Both the position numbers and the translations under genes were made by a program. From CAVYOD01 sp963770045 (GTDB lineage: Bacteria; Acidobacteriota; Aminicenantia; Aminicenantales; CAVYOD01), in the NCBI GenBank assembly GCA_963770045.1, contig CAVYOD010000012.1:62001-126000 (forward strand): DNA of 64,000 nt, written 5' to 3'. The notes beneath the pieces were generated by a model, which saw only the letters and a program-made list of their open reading frames with translations, was not told where the DNA came from and did no database searches. Positions 8,287-17,159 of the stretch are shown here, piece after piece (position 1 is the first letter of the stretch; every line of letters begins with the position of its first letter).

Positions 8287-8897
8287 AGCTTTATTTCATA
8301 ATCATTTATCAACTGAGCATAGACGCTCGCGGTTTGATCCACTGTCTCCATGATAGTCCCTGAGGTATCGATCACGTAGTCGCCGTGCTTGAGTCTTTCC
8401 CGCAAAGGCATCTGGGAGCCGATTCTGCGCGCCGCCGCAGTCCGGCTGATTCCGTCCCGGTCCATGAGTCTCCTGATCTGGATTTTTTTGGGACAGGAGG
8501 CGATGATGATCTTATCGAAGAATCCGGCAAAACCGGCTTCGATAGTCAGGGCCGCCTCGGAGACGAAAATCTTGATCCGGCCTTCTTTCTCCAGCTTCCG
8601 GACCGTCTGCTTTTTATGACGCAGGACCAGTGGATGGATGAGCCGGTTCAGGAAAAGTCTTTCCTTTCGATTGGAGAAGACGATCTCCCCCAGGGCCTTC
8701 CGGTTGATCGTCCGGTCCGGATTCAGGATCTCGGGCCCGAAGTGAGAGAGTATTTTTTTCCAGGCGGGCCGCCCGGTTCTCATGAGCTCATGAGCCGCGG
8801 CGTCAGACGAATCGAGATGACAACCCTTTTGGCGGAGGACCTCGGCGATGACCGACTTTCCTGTTGCGATTCCCCCGGTTAAGGCGACGAGAAGCAC
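8268..8897 (-). CDS. coaE: Dephospho-CoA kinase
   Basis: Last enzyme of coenzyme A synthesis; it phosphorylates the 3' hydroxyl of dephospho-CoA with ATP. 209 residues with the P-loop GGIATGKS at the N-terminus, the substrate-binding stretch LDSSDAAAHELM, NRLIHPLVLRHKK, and the lid/adenine-binding part RLMDRDGISRTAAARRIGSQ. The length is normal for the family. The last residues (VSSER) and the TGA stop are encoded by a family A heptamer repeat, so the natural end was probably replaced by the repeat. It follows a PilZ gene by 4 bases. Confidence 0.95.
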   Translation of the reverse strand: MLLVALTGGIATGKSVIAEVLRQKGCHLDSSDAAAHELMRTGRPAWKKILSHFGPEILNPDRTINRKALGEIVFSNRKERLFLNRLIHPLVLRHKKQTVRKLEKEGRIKIFVSEAALTIEAGFAGFFDKIIIASCPKKIQIRRLMDRDGISRTAAARRIGSQMPLRERLKHGDYVIDTSGTIMETVDQTASVYAQLINDYEIKLVSSER

Positions 8898-8901
8898 GAG
8901 C

Positions 8902-9321
8902 CTATTTTTTTTTCTCTTTTGGTTCGGGGATAAACCTGAAGTCCTTGTCGAAGCGGACGGCGACGCCCTGTTTTTTCAGTTTCAGATCGCGCCGCTCCAG
9001 CCTGACCGTGATGCCTCCCAGGGAGAGCTTCATCTTTTTGCCCTCGGTCAGCTCCTTGGGAAGTTCAATCACCAGGTTCAGTTTGGAGCCCACGACCAGA
9101 CCCGAGTCCAAGCAGAAATAGGCGCCTCCTGAGCTGATGTTCTGGAGGACCGTGTCCTCTTTAAACTTTTTCCCCTGCGGCAGTTTTCCCTCAATCTGGG
9201 TGGTCAAGGGGAGATCGAGGCGCCACTCCCTCCTCCGGTTGATCTCCACGGGCGGAGCGAGTTTGTCATCTTTTTTCGGTCTCTTGGCCACGGCTTTTTT
9301 CGATTTGGTTGCTTTTTTCAT
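8902..9321 (-). CDS. PilZ-domain protein, probable c-di-GMP binder
   Basis: 139 residues. A lysine-rich tail of about 25 residues is followed by a PilZ domain that keeps both ligand signatures: the RxxxR element in NRRREWRLDLP and the N-x-S-x-x-G element in QNISSGGAYF. It should therefore bind cyclic di-GMP. The gene lies between a LuxR-type regulator (29-base gap) and coaE (4-base gap). Single-domain PilZ proteins usually act by protein contacts; the partner here is unknown. Confidence 0.85.
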   Translation of the reverse strand: MKKATKSKKAVAKRPKKDDKLAPPVEINRRREWRLDLPLTTQIEGKLPQGKKFKEDTVLQNISSGGAYFCLDSGLVVGSKLNLVIELPKELTEGKKMKLSLGGITVRLERRDLKLKKQGVAVRFDKDFRFIPEPKEKKK

Positions 9322-9350
9322 AGCTTCCTCAAGTTTGTCCTTTCCTAAAC

Positions 9351-10040
9351 CTAAAAAAGAGCAGAATTGATGGCATAAAGAGCGAGCTGCAGCCGGCTGT
9401 GAGTGTCCAGCTTGGCATAGATGCTCTTGATATGGGAGCGGACGGTGTTCTTGCTGATGAACAGCGTCTCGGCGATTTCGTCGTTGCTTTTCCCCTGGCC
9501 GATGAGCCTGAGGACTTGAAACTCCGTCGGCGTCAGCTGGTCGAGAGTCTTCTCCTTGAGCTCTCCGCCGACGACGGAGATGATCCGGTCCATGATGCTG
9601 GACATCTTGTCCCGGGGGAGCCAGATTTCACCCCTGTGGATGACATGGATGGCCTCGGTCAGCTGGCCGGACGGATCGTTGAGGTCGAAGTATCCCCTGG
9701 CTCCCGAATTGATCAAGTTGACGATTTCCTCGTGAGCCGGGATGTTTCCCAGGAGCAGGAGCTGGGATTTGGTTTGGACTTTCGAGATCTCCTTGATGGC
9801 CTTGCAGATCTCCCTGATGTTGGGCAGAGGCTCGGTATTGGCGAACAGAATGACATCCGGCTTGAGTTTCCTGATGGAATCCATGAAGGTTTCGATGGTG
9901 TTTTTCTCGATGTTGACGACGTCGATCGATGGGTCCGGTTCGAGCGCCTTCATGATCCCGGAGAGGATGAGGTCGGAGGGGCAAAAAATAAGAACATTCG
10001 TTTTTTTTTCGTTGGAGTCCACGAATTTCTTTTTATTCAT
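9351..10040 (-). CDS. LuxR/NarL-type response regulator with degenerate receiver
   Basis: 229 residues. The N-terminal receiver-like domain (about 15-130) lacks the conserved phosphorylation site: the strand reads PDVILFANTEP, with Ala67 where Asp is expected, and the first strand VLIFCPSD lacks the acidic pair. The C-terminal LuxR helix-turn-helix is complete (LTPTEFQVLRLIGQGKSNDE ... ISKNTVRSHIKSIYAKLDTH). It probably binds DNA independently of phosphorylation or responds to a ligand or partner. Its promoter is well placed upstream, and PilZ genes lie on both sides, suggesting a link to c-di-GMP signalling. Confidence 0.9.
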   Translation of the reverse strand: MNKKKFVDSNEKKTNVLIFCPSDLILSGIMKALEPDPSIDVVNIEKNTIETFMDSIRKLKPDVILFANTEPLPNIREICKAIKEISKVQTKSQLLLLGNIPAHEEIVNLINSGARGYFDLNDPSGQLTEAIHVIHRGEIWLPRDKMSSIMDRIISVVGGELKEKTLDQLTPTEFQVLRLIGQGKSNDEIAETLFISKNTVRSHIKSIYAKLDTHSRLQLALYAINSALF

Positions 10041-10111
10041 AATTCATTCTCTTTCCCTGTGCATACCCTTTTGGCAACGAGGTTTACCTTTTGTGTTCCG
10101 ATGTGGAATGG

Positions 10112-10140
10112 ATTCTATACAATCAGAAATTTGTTGTCAA
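10112..10140 (-). promoter_or_regulatory. Sigma70 promoter for luxR-pilZ-coaE
   Basis: TTGACA (10140-10135) and TAGAAT (10117-10112) are spaced by 17 bases on the minus strand, about 70 bases ahead of the LuxR-type gene. Confidence 0.65.
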
Positions 10141-10152
10141 GCACCCTCACAA

Positions 10153-10353
10153 GGTGAGCAGTGAGCCTGAGCCGTGAGCTGTTTAAGAAAGATATTCTCT
10201 TTTCGTTTTGACCGAGCTAAATACGAAAATGTTTGTGGAAGGATGGGTCTTCGACCAATTCAACGACCGAGACCAGCTGATATCACCGCCATCGGTCGCG
10301 AATCTTGGGAAGGATATTGATTCCTGCTCAGAGCTCACGGCTCACTGTCACTG
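10153..10353. repeat. Two family A heptamer arrays in the gap between PilZ-like gene and luxR
   Basis: GTGAGCA-GTGAGCC-TGAGCC-GTGAGCT occupies 10153-10182 and, in the opposite orientation, GCTCAGA-GCTCACG-GCTCACT occupies 10325-10353. Together they form an inverted pair flanking about 140 bases in which I see no gene. Confidence 0.6.
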
Positions 10354-10379
10354 TTTTGTGGACGGGGACGTGGTACGTC

Positions 10380-10853
10380 TTAAAAGACGTTGGAGCGGAA
10401 GGACTGGAGCCGGTAATTTTTGTCCAGGCGGACGGAGACGAACTGGGGTTTCTCTTTGCCGTTTTCGGCGCGGACGTAGACGATGGTTCCACTCAGAGTG
10501 AGCTGGAGCTGGTTTTCCAGAACCAGGGTTTTGGGGATTTCCAGCGAAAGGTTGACTTTCGCGCCGAGCAGCACCCGCGCATCAAGTTGGAAGCTCGCCT
10601 CCTGGGCGCTGATGGAGAGGAGCTGTGTCCCCTCCTCAAACTCCCGGCCGAAGGCGTTGACCCCATTAACCAAAGTTGGAAGAGAGAGCTCAAAGGTCCG
10701 CTCTCTCTTCGCAACCTTGGCAGCGCCTTGGATGGAGGGTCTATTCAAAGTCTTGGCAAAATCCATGTCGAGATCATTTTGAGACATCTCAAGAACCTTC
10801 ACAATCCCTTCGAGAGATGAATCTCGGGGGTATTTTTCCGTCTTTTTCCTCAC
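10380..10853 (-). CDS. PilZ-like protein, ligand motifs degenerate
   Basis: 157 residues. The fold pattern matches its PilZ neighbours (FELSLPTLVNGVNAFGREFE, SISAQEASFQLDARVLLGAK, then beta strands to VSVRLDKNY). The RxxxR motif is not recognisable (KRERTFEL) and the N-x-S-x-x-G motif reads SISAQE, so cyclic di-GMP binding is doubtful. It is one of three related genes in tandem, separated from the next by 47 bases, and may be a structural paralog or partner of the intact PilZ protein. Confidence 0.7.
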   Translation of the reverse strand: MRKKTEKYPRDSSLEGIVKVLEMSQNDLDMDFAKTLNRPSIQGAAKVAKRERTFELSLPTLVNGVNAFGREFEEGTQLLSISAQEASFQLDARVLLGAKVNLSLEIPKTLVLENQLQLTLSGTIVYVRAENGKEKPQFVSVRLDKNYRLQSFRSNVF

Positions 10854-10900
10854 CGAAAAGGGCTAATTCCTTCCTCATTGACAAACGCCCCGGCTCACTG

Positions 10901-11293
10901 TTATTTCTCATCGCACCCACTTTCTTGTGGATCCTGGCTCTCGGCCTGGATCAGGTACCTGCTCTCCAGTTTGAGCGAGATTTTTTGCCGGGAATTTTCA
11001 CCCGGCATGGCTTCGACAAAGACGACCCTCCCTTTGAGGACGAGGTTGAGATCGCCTCCGCCGGCCAACTTGGGGGGCAGGTTGATGCTCAACCTCAGTT
11101 TCGCCCCCAGAGCGACCTCGGCGTCGAGCAAGAAGGAGGCTCCCCGGTTGCTGATGTAGGCGAGGATTGTCTCTTCCCGGAACGGCTTGCCCGAACGGTC
11201 CAGTCCCTCCACCCAGGTCCGGAGAGGGAGCTTGAAACCCCGCTCGATTTTCTGAATTCTAGTCGTGTCCTCCGATGAGGCCTTATTCATCAT
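10901..11293 (-). CDS. PilZ-like protein, partly degenerate
   Basis: 130 residues, a paralog of the two preceding PilZ genes. It has FKLPLRTWVEGLDRSGKPFR, the element YISNRGASFLLD in place of N-x-S-x-x-G (the first position is Tyr), and GAKLRLSINLP. The N-terminal arginine pair expected for cyclic di-GMP is not clear. Start ATG 11293 or the next ATG. A hairpin and a weak promoter (TTGACC) lie upstream. Confidence 0.72.
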   Translation of the reverse strand: MMNKASSEDTTRIQKIERGFKLPLRTWVEGLDRSGKPFREETILAYISNRGASFLLDAEVALGAKLRLSINLPPKLAGGGDLNLVLKGRVVFVEAMPGENSRQKISLKLESRYLIQAESQDPQESGCDEK

Positions 11294-11351
11294 GCCAGCT
11301 TCCTTTTCCTTAGTCCGCTGCTAAAATGCCATGCCTTTTTGTTGCGGTCAA

Positions 11352-11386
11352 TCACCCCTCTCGGTGATATCAGGGGTGAATTTTTT
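11352..11386 (+). terminator. Hairpin with T run, terminator or operator
   Basis: Perfect arms TCACCCCT (11352-11359) and AGGGGTGA (11372-11379), 12-base loop, followed on the plus strand by six T. No plus-strand gene ends nearby, so it may instead be an operator: on the minus strand it lies directly ahead of a TTGACC box for the PilZ-like gene. Confidence 0.4.
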
Positions 11387-11507
11387 GAAATCTTTTTCAT
11401 CCCCGGCTCGCGGGAGAAATGTCCGCGAAGACCACAGCGGTCGAGGCCGCAGTCCGGGCAACTTCCTTAAATCTTTCAAATGATTGAGGTTAGCGGGCGC
11501 TCCTTCC

Positions 11508-11536
11508 TTGACAAAAAAAAGAGGCGTGGATAGAAT
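11508..11536 (+). promoter_or_regulatory. Sigma70 promoter for proS
   Basis: TTGACA (11508-11513), 17-base spacer, TAGAAT (11531-11536). The predicted RNA start near 11543 lies about 23 bases ahead of GTG 11566, which has AAGGAG at 11550-11555. Confidence 0.72.
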
Positions 11537-11565
11537 GACCGCGATAGCGAAGGAGACGAACGAGC

Positions 11566-13019
11566 GTGAACAAGGACGAGCGATTGGTCAAGCAACTCAC
11601 CCCCAAGAGCGAAGATTTTTCGCGGTGGTACGTCGAGGTGATCCGGAAGGCGGAGCTCGCCGACTATGCTCCGATGAAGGGCATGATGGTCATCCGCCCC
11701 TACGGCTACGCAGTCTGGGAGAACATCCAACAGCTCATGGACTTGAGAATCAAGAAGGCCGGCCACTCCAACGCCTATTTCCCGCTTTTTATCCCCGAGA
11801 GTCTCTTGCAGAAGGAAATGGAACATCTCAAGGGTTTCGCGCCCGAGGTGGCTTGGGTCACACGCGGAGGAAACGAGGAGCTGGAGGAGCGGCTGGCCGT
11901 GCGCCCCACCTCGGAAGCGATCATCGGGCACATGTACTCCAAGTGGATCAAATCGTGGCGGGACCTCCCGGTCTTGATCAACCAGTGGGCCAACATCGTC
12001 CGTTGGGAAAAAGTCACCCGTCCTTTCCTGCGGACGACGGAATTTCTCTGGCAGGAGGGCCATACCGTTCACGAGAGTTACGAAGAGGCTCAGAAAGAAA
12101 CGCTCCTCATCCTTTCTCTCTACAAGGAATTTGTCGAAACGGAGTTGGCCATCCCGGTGCTTTCCGGGAAGAAGACGGAGCGTGAAAAATTCGCCGGCGC
12201 GCTGGACACCTACGCGATCGAGGGACTGATGTCGGACGGAAAGGCACTCCAGATGGGGACGTCTCACAATCTGGGCCAGCATTTCGCCAAGGTCTTTGAC
12301 ATCCGTTTCGAAGACCAAAACCAGAATCTCCAGTATGCCTGGCAGACCTCCTGGGGCGTTTCGACCCGCCTCGTCGGCGCCGTGATCATGGCTCACGGGG
12401 ACGATTCGGGCCTTGTTTTTCCGCCGAGAGTCGCCCCTCTCCAGGTTGTCATCGTGCCGATCTCTCTGGGAAACTGGAGGGAAACGGTTCTCCCGGCCGC
12501 CAGGAAAATAGAACAGGAGCTCGGCCAGGCCGGGATCCGGGTGAGCCTCGATGCGCGCGAGGAATTCACCCCGGGCTGGAAGTTTTCTGAATACGAGATG
12601 AGAGGGGTACCGCTCCGGCTCGAAATCGGACCTCGCGACATCAAAGAAAACAAATGCGTCTTCGTCCGCCGGGATAGCCGGACGAAAGAAGCCTTTGGCC
12701 TGGATTCCGTGCTTCCCAGGGTCCGGGAGGTTCTCGGGGCGATCCAGAGTTCGCTATTCGAAAAGGCCTTCAAGTTTCGAGAGAGAACACCACCGAGGCC
12801 CGGGATTATGAGGAGTTCAAGAAGACGATCGAGACGAAGAGGGGCTTCTTGAAGGCTCTCTGGTGCGGGGATATCGCCTGCGAAGAGAAGATAAAAGAGG
12901 ACACGATGGCCACTATCCGGGTCATCCCGCTCGATCAAGAGACGATCAATCCAGAAGACCGGTGTCTCTATTGCCGGAAAACGGCCCAAGCCTGGGTTTA
13001 TTTTGCCCGAGCGTACTAG
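11566..13019 (+). CDS. proS: Prolyl-tRNA synthetase, archaeal/eukaryotic-like short type (one frameshift)
   Basis: Charges tRNA-Pro with proline. About 484 residues, the short form without the bacterial editing insertion. Class II motifs are clear: motif 2 in FLRTTEFLWQEGHTVH, proline-site residues around AVRPTSEAIIG, and motif 3 in ISLGNW and EIGPRDIKENKC context. The C-terminal zinc-like domain has CGDIACEEK and CLYCRKTAQAWVYFARAY. A two-base gain or one-base loss in the GAGAGA run near 12776-12783 shifts the frame after KAFKFRE; the rest (NTTEARDYEEF onward) is intact, so a sequencing slip is likely. Start GTG 11566 fits the AAGGAG site and the promoter. Confidence 0.92.
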
Positions 13020-13020
13020 A

Positions 13021-13050
13021 GTCACTGGTCACTCGTCACCAGTCACTCGT
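13021..13050. repeat. GTCACTG/GTCACTC short tandem repeat
   Basis: Four units of about 7-8 bases (GTCACTG, GTCACTC, GTCACCA, GTCACTC) begin two bases after the proS stop. It looks like a variant of family A. Confidence 0.6.
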
Positions 13051-13079
13051 AGCACGTTCCGAAGCAACTGGCCAAAGAT

Positions 13080-13712
13080 ATGAGTGAAGATTTTGCCGCC
13101 GAGCGCGAGAGAATGGTGGAGATCCAGATCAGGGCGAGAGGGGTACAAGACGAGCGGGTCCTTCAGGCGATGCTCAAAGTCCCGCGGCATTCTTTCGTCC
13201 CCCCCGACGTGCGCTCCTACGCTTACGGTGACGAGCCGCTTCCGATCGGCGAAGGACAGACGATCTCCCAACCCTACATCGTCGCCTATATGACCGAGGC
13301 CCTCGAGCTCCGCGGTGACGAACGGGTCCTGGAAATCGGGACGGGCTCAGGATATCAGACGGCCGTCCTGGCCGAGCTGGCCAGGGAGGTCTACACCATC
13401 GAGATCGTCTCCTCCCTATCCCAGCAGGCTCAAGAGACGCTCCGGCAATTGGGTTATCAAAATGTTTTTTTCCGGGTCGGAGACGGGAGCCTGGGCTGGC
13501 GAGAGTTCGCTCCCTACGACGCCATCATCGTCACGGCCGCGCCCCGGTCCGTTCCCAAAGCGCTTGAGGAACAGCTCAAGATCTCAGGGAAGATGATCAT
13601 TCCTGTGGGGATCGAATACCAGGAACTCGTCCTCGTCGAGCGGAAAAAAAAGGGCTTCAGCCGGAAAAAACTTCTCCCCGTCCGGTTCGTCCCGTTGGTC
13701 TCCGTTCACTGA
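13080..13712 (+). CDS. pcm: Protein-L-isoaspartate O-methyltransferase
   Basis: Repairs isomerised aspartyl residues in aged proteins by methylating them with S-adenosylmethionine. 210 residues. The family block RHSFVPPDVRSYAYGDEPLP leads to GEGQTISQPYIVAYMTEAL, followed by the SAM-binding motif VLEIGTGSGYQTAVLAEL and the post-motif YDAIIVTAAPRSVPKAL. Length and motif order are normal. It lies 60 bases after proS, separated from it by a short repeat. Confidence 0.95.
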   Translation: MSEDFAAERERMVEIQIRARGVQDERVLQAMLKVPRHSFVPPDVRSYAYGDEPLPIGEGQTISQPYIVAYMTEALELRGDERVLEIGTGSGYQTAVLAELAREVYTIEIVSSLSQQAQETLRQLGYQNVFFRVGDGSLGWREFAPYDAIIVTAAPRSVPKALEEQLKISGKMIIPVGIEYQELVLVERKKKGFSRKKLLPVRFVPLVSVH

Positions 13713-13739
13713 AAAAAGAAAAAAGGAGAGAAATCCGAG

Positions 13740-14237
13740 ATGCCTTTACAAAACCGGAGATTTTCCAGGGCCTGCGGCCTGCTCATGATCCTGCTCGTCG
13801 TGGGCTGTTTGAGTTCGTCGTCTCAGGCGAAAAAAGACAAGTTCATAAAGTTGTACCTGCCCGATGGCAAGTCCATCGCGACGGAGCTGGCGGTGACGGA
13901 CGAGGAACGGCAGTTGGGGCTCATGGACCGGGAGAAGATCGATCCCGACCAGGGAATGCTCTTCGTCTTCGGGGAAGAGGGGATCCAATCATTCTGGATG
14001 AAGAACACCCTCATCTCCCTGGACATGATCTGGCTGGACAAAGAGAAAAGGGTGGTCCATATCGAGCCTGATGTTCCTCCCTGCAAGGCCGACCCCTGCC
14101 CCTCCTACAGCTCGAACATTCCCGCCATGTATGTTCTCGAGCTCAAGGCTGGAGTCGCCGCCCAGCACAAGCTCAAGCTTTATGACAAGCTCGAATTTGC
14201 CCTGCCGGCCTGGGCCGTGAAGTCAATCGTCAGATAA
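13740..14237 (+). CDS. DUF192 lipoprotein
   Basis: 165 residues. A lipoprotein signal (LLMILLVVGC, cysteine at about 22) precedes a DUF192 domain: AVTDEERQLGLMDREKIDPD, GMLFVFGEEGIQSFWMKNTL, and LDMIWLDKEKRVVHIEPDVP. The family is an all-beta fold of unknown biochemical role, often exported. An AAAGGAGAG ribosome site lies ahead of ATG 13740. Its stop overlaps the convergent lipoprotein gene by 8 bases. Confidence 0.9.
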   Translation: MPLQNRRFSRACGLLMILLVVGCLSSSSQAKKDKFIKLYLPDGKSIATELAVTDEERQLGLMDREKIDPDQGMLFVFGEEGIQSFWMKNTLISLDMIWLDKEKRVVHIEPDVPPCKADPCPSYSSNIPAMYVLELKAGVAAQHKLKLYDKLEFALPAWAVKSIVR

Positions 14238-14835
14238 TCGAGAACACCTTCGTCAGGCTGGCGCTTTTCTCTGAATTGGCATCTCTCACCATGGTTACGA
14301 TTTTGTATCTTCCCTTTTCCAGCCCCGAAAAGGTGAAGGTGAAGGTCAGGGCTACCTCGGTGTTAAAATTCCAGGACTTAAAATTGAGGTTGGCAAAATC
14401 CTTCTGTCCGCCGAGGACCTTGCCGCTCTCGTCTTCGAGGCTGAAATCGGCTTTGAAGGCAAATTCGTATTGACCCTCAGCGTTTTTCCTGACCGAATAG
14501 CCGGCCGGCTCACAGTAGAGGTGGATGACCTCTCCGGATGAAAAATCCTCCCCTTCCTTCGGCGTGTAGATGCCGAAGGTGTTGTTTTCACTGGTGACGA
14601 ACCTGGGGTTGTTGATGAGCAGGGGAGTCTCTCCCCAGAAAGCCTCCAGGGAGGAGCGGAGCGCGAGCCAGGCGCTGGCATAGTCTTTCTTCCCGACGCT
14701 GTCTTTGACCGAGGCAAGACTCCGTTCGAGCGCACTGGCAGGAGCGGTCGAGATCGCCTCTTTGGCCTGCTCTTTCTTGGCGCAGGAGGAAAACAAGACG
14801 ACGACGATGATGGCAAAGGTGAGAAGCTTTTTCAT
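14230..14835 (-). CDS. Predicted lipoprotein, function unknown
   Basis: 201 residues. The N-terminus MKKLLTFAIIVVVLFSSCAK is a lipoprotein signal with the lipobox cysteine at 18. The mature part begins with a helical region (ALERSLASVKDSVGKKDYAS) and continues into a beta-rich domain with GIYTPKEGEDFSSGEVIHLY and ALTFTFTFSGLEKGRYKIVT. I do not recognise a family. The coding pattern, signal peptide and ribosome site (AGGAGG ahead of ATG 14835) make it a real gene. Confidence 0.8.
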   Translation of the reverse strand: MKKLLTFAIIVVVLFSSCAKKEQAKEAISTAPASALERSLASVKDSVGKKDYASAWLALRSSLEAFWGETPLLINNPRFVTSENNTFGIYTPKEGEDFSSGEVIHLYCEPAGYSVRKNAEGQYEFAFKADFSLEDESGKVLGGQKDFANLNFKSWNFNTEVALTFTFTFSGLEKGRYKIVTMVRDANSEKSASLTKVFSII

Positions 14836-15110
14836 CAGGACCTCCTTTTTCTTCGATCCGTTGGCCTTTTTGCTTGGTAAGAATTATATTCAAGCGCCGG
14901 GAAATGCAAGACTGGGATATCCCTAGGCATTTCTTTTCGAACATCAGTCCGTCCGCCCGTTCCCTGTCGTTAATCTAACTTTTGGGAGATGGGGGCAGGC
15001 GTGGGGAGCGCCGTCGCGGGGCCCCATCTCCCCCGCTCGTCTCTCACTTGCAAACTGAGCCAAAAATTGGAAAAATGATTCCCGTCATCCTGACGAAAGG
15101 AACTCAACAA

Positions 15111-16927
15111 ATGCATCTTCAGCTGCTCGATTGGGTCATCGTAGCGGTGTCCCTTCTGGTGTGTTTTGTTCCGGCCTTGTTCTTCGGGAAAAGGGCCGGC
15201 AAAAATACGTCGGAGTTTTTTGTCTCCGGCCGATCCGTGCCTTGGTGGCTGGCCGGCCTGTCGATGGTGGCCACAACATTCAGCAGCGATACGCCCAACC
15301 TGGTGACCGATATTGTCCGCCGGAACGGGGTGGCCGGGAATTGGGTCTGGTGGGCGTTCACACTGACCGGAGTCGCGACGGTGTTTTTCTACGCCCGGCT
15401 GTGGCGGCGCTCCAGCGTGATGACGGACCTGGAGTTCTACGAGATCCGATACTCGGGGAAAGCCGCGAGCGCGGTGCGCGGGTTCCGATCGGTCTACTTG
15501 GGGCTGTTTTTCAACTGCATGATCATGGCTTCGGTCAACCTGGCCGCCTGCAAGATCGCGGCCATTCTGTTCAATTTGCCGCGGTGGCAGACGCTGGTCC
15601 TCGTCGGCAGTCTCAACGTGGTTTTTGCGACCGTCTCCGGGTTGTGGGGCGTGTTGGTGATCGACATGGTCCAATTTTTCATTAAGATGACGGCGGTCAT
15701 AGCGGCGGCCTACTTCGCCGTCAAACACGTGGGCGGGATGCACGCCCTGGTCTCCACGCTTTCGGCCAAGACAGGGCCTAACGGGCTTCACTATCTGAAC
15801 ATTCTGCCAGACTTTAAAAACAACTGGGATATGGCCCTCGCGGTGTTCATCATGCCGATCGCCGTCCAGTGGTGGGCGGTCTGGTACCCCGGCGCCGAGC
15901 CGGGCGGAGGCAGTTACATCGCCCAGCGGATGCTGGCCTCCAAGTCGGAGAAAGACTCGCTCGGCTCCGTGCTGTTCTTCAATATCGCCCATTATGTTCT
16001 GCGCCCCTGGCCGTGGATCCTGGTCGGGCTGTGCTCGTTGCTCGTCTATCCGCAGCTGGCGGACATTCAGAAGGCCTTTCCGAAGCTCGACCCGAGTCTG
16101 CTCGGCCACGATATTGCTTTTCCGGCCATGCTCAAGTTTCTGCCGCTGGGTTTCATCGGCCTGATGGTGGGGGGCCTGATCGCCGCCAACTCCTCGACCA
16201 ACCTGACCCATCTCAACTGGGGGGCCTCCTACCTGGTGCACGATTTTTATCGGCGCTTCATCCGCAAGGGCGCCGACGAAAAACACTACGTTCTCATGGG
16301 ACGGCTGGTCACGATCGGCCTCTTCTTTTGTGCGGGGGGGCTGGTCTTCGTTTTGGAAACGGCCAAAGACACGTTCGATATCATTCTTCAGGTCGGCGCC
16401 GGCACGGGCCTGCTCTATCTTATCCGTTGGTTCTGGTGGCGCGTCAACGCCTGGTGCGAGGTGGTGGCGATGGGCAGTTCTTTCGCCGTCTCGGTGGGAT
16501 TTTTGATCCTTCGCCGAATCGGGGTGATGATCAGCACGCACTATGCCTTGCTCATCACGATTGCCATCACCACAGTTGGCTGGCTGTTGATGGCTTTTTT
16601 CGGTCCGCAGACCGACCGCAAGACGCTCGTCGAATTCTACAAGAAGGTCCGTCCTTTGGGCCCGGTTGGAAGGACGTCCGCAAGGAAGCGGGCATCTCGG
16701 AAGCAGAAGCCAAAATGACCCACGAGAGCATCCCCCTGTCCTTGCTCGGCTGGGTGGCCGGATGCACGGTGATCTGGTCCGCCCTGTTCACGGTCGGCAA
16801 CTTCCTTTACGGCCGCCAGAACTACGGGTTCATGCTCTTGGGAGTCTTCATTGTGAGCGGCGTGGTCCTTATACGCGTCATCAACAGGCTCTGGTCCGGT
16901 AACGGCGGCTCCAAGATTCCTCAGTGA
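15111..16927 (+). CDS. Sodium:solute symporter (SSS family, one frameshift)
   Basis: Inner-membrane Na+-coupled transporter of about 606 residues with 13-14 predicted helices. The family start SEFFVSGRSVPWWLAGLSMV is followed by TTFSSDTPNLVTDIV and IAANSSTNLTHLNWGASYLV near the Na+ site. The substrate cannot be told from sequence; the closest flavour is the sugar/organic-acid branch. ATG 15111 has an AAAGGAA site and starts the first helix. One G is missing from a GGG run near 16664, so the last 88 residues (GWKDVRKEAGISEAEAKMTH onward, with two helices) are read in another frame. A longer open frame to the left is not needed. Confidence 0.88.
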
Positions 16928-17045
16928 CAAGGCGTGCTCCAATCGCCTGGCGATCAAGTGCCAAGCAGCCAAAATGACCGAAAACAAAAAATGAGAAACT
17001 AGGGGGAGCGTCCCCCCGGCTTTCACGATCACTTCTTCGTTCGCC

Positions 17046-17087
17046 TTTGACGAGATGACGAGACAGACCAGAGGGACCAGATCGACG
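17046..17087. repeat. GACGAGAT octamer repeat (family B)
   Basis: TTGACGAGAT-GACGAGAC-AGACCAGAG-GGACCAGAT units just upstream of the tetR promoter. Confidence 0.65.
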
Positions 17088-17095
17088 GGTTCCGC

Positions 17096-17124
17096 TTGAC
17101 AATTCTTCCCTTTTTCCCTAAACT
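17096..17124 (+). promoter_or_regulatory. Sigma70 promoter for the tetR-efflux operon
   Basis: TTGACA (17096-17101), 17-base spacer, TAAACT (17119-17124). A GAGGAG ribosome site (17147-17152) precedes ATG 17160. TetR autoregulation at this site is likely but no clear palindrome was identified. Confidence 0.65.
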
Positions 17125-17159
17125 GACCCATTAGTTTATATTTGACCGAGGAGTCGAAA

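Noticed and set aside
10208..10501. Plus-strand frames in the gap between luxR and the PilZ-like gene
   Set aside because: Most of the length is antisense to the PilZ-like gene and the rest crosses a heptamer repeat; no domain is visible.
11294..11565. T-box riboswitch ahead of proS
   Set aside because: No AGGGTGGNACCGCG-type T-box sequence or specifier loop could be found; a plain sigma70 promoter lies 30-58 bases ahead of the gene.
14970..16541. 523-codon open frame antisense to the sodium:solute symporter
   Set aside because: The plus strand encodes a clear multi-helix symporter; the antisense product is low-complexity His/Arg/Asp-rich.
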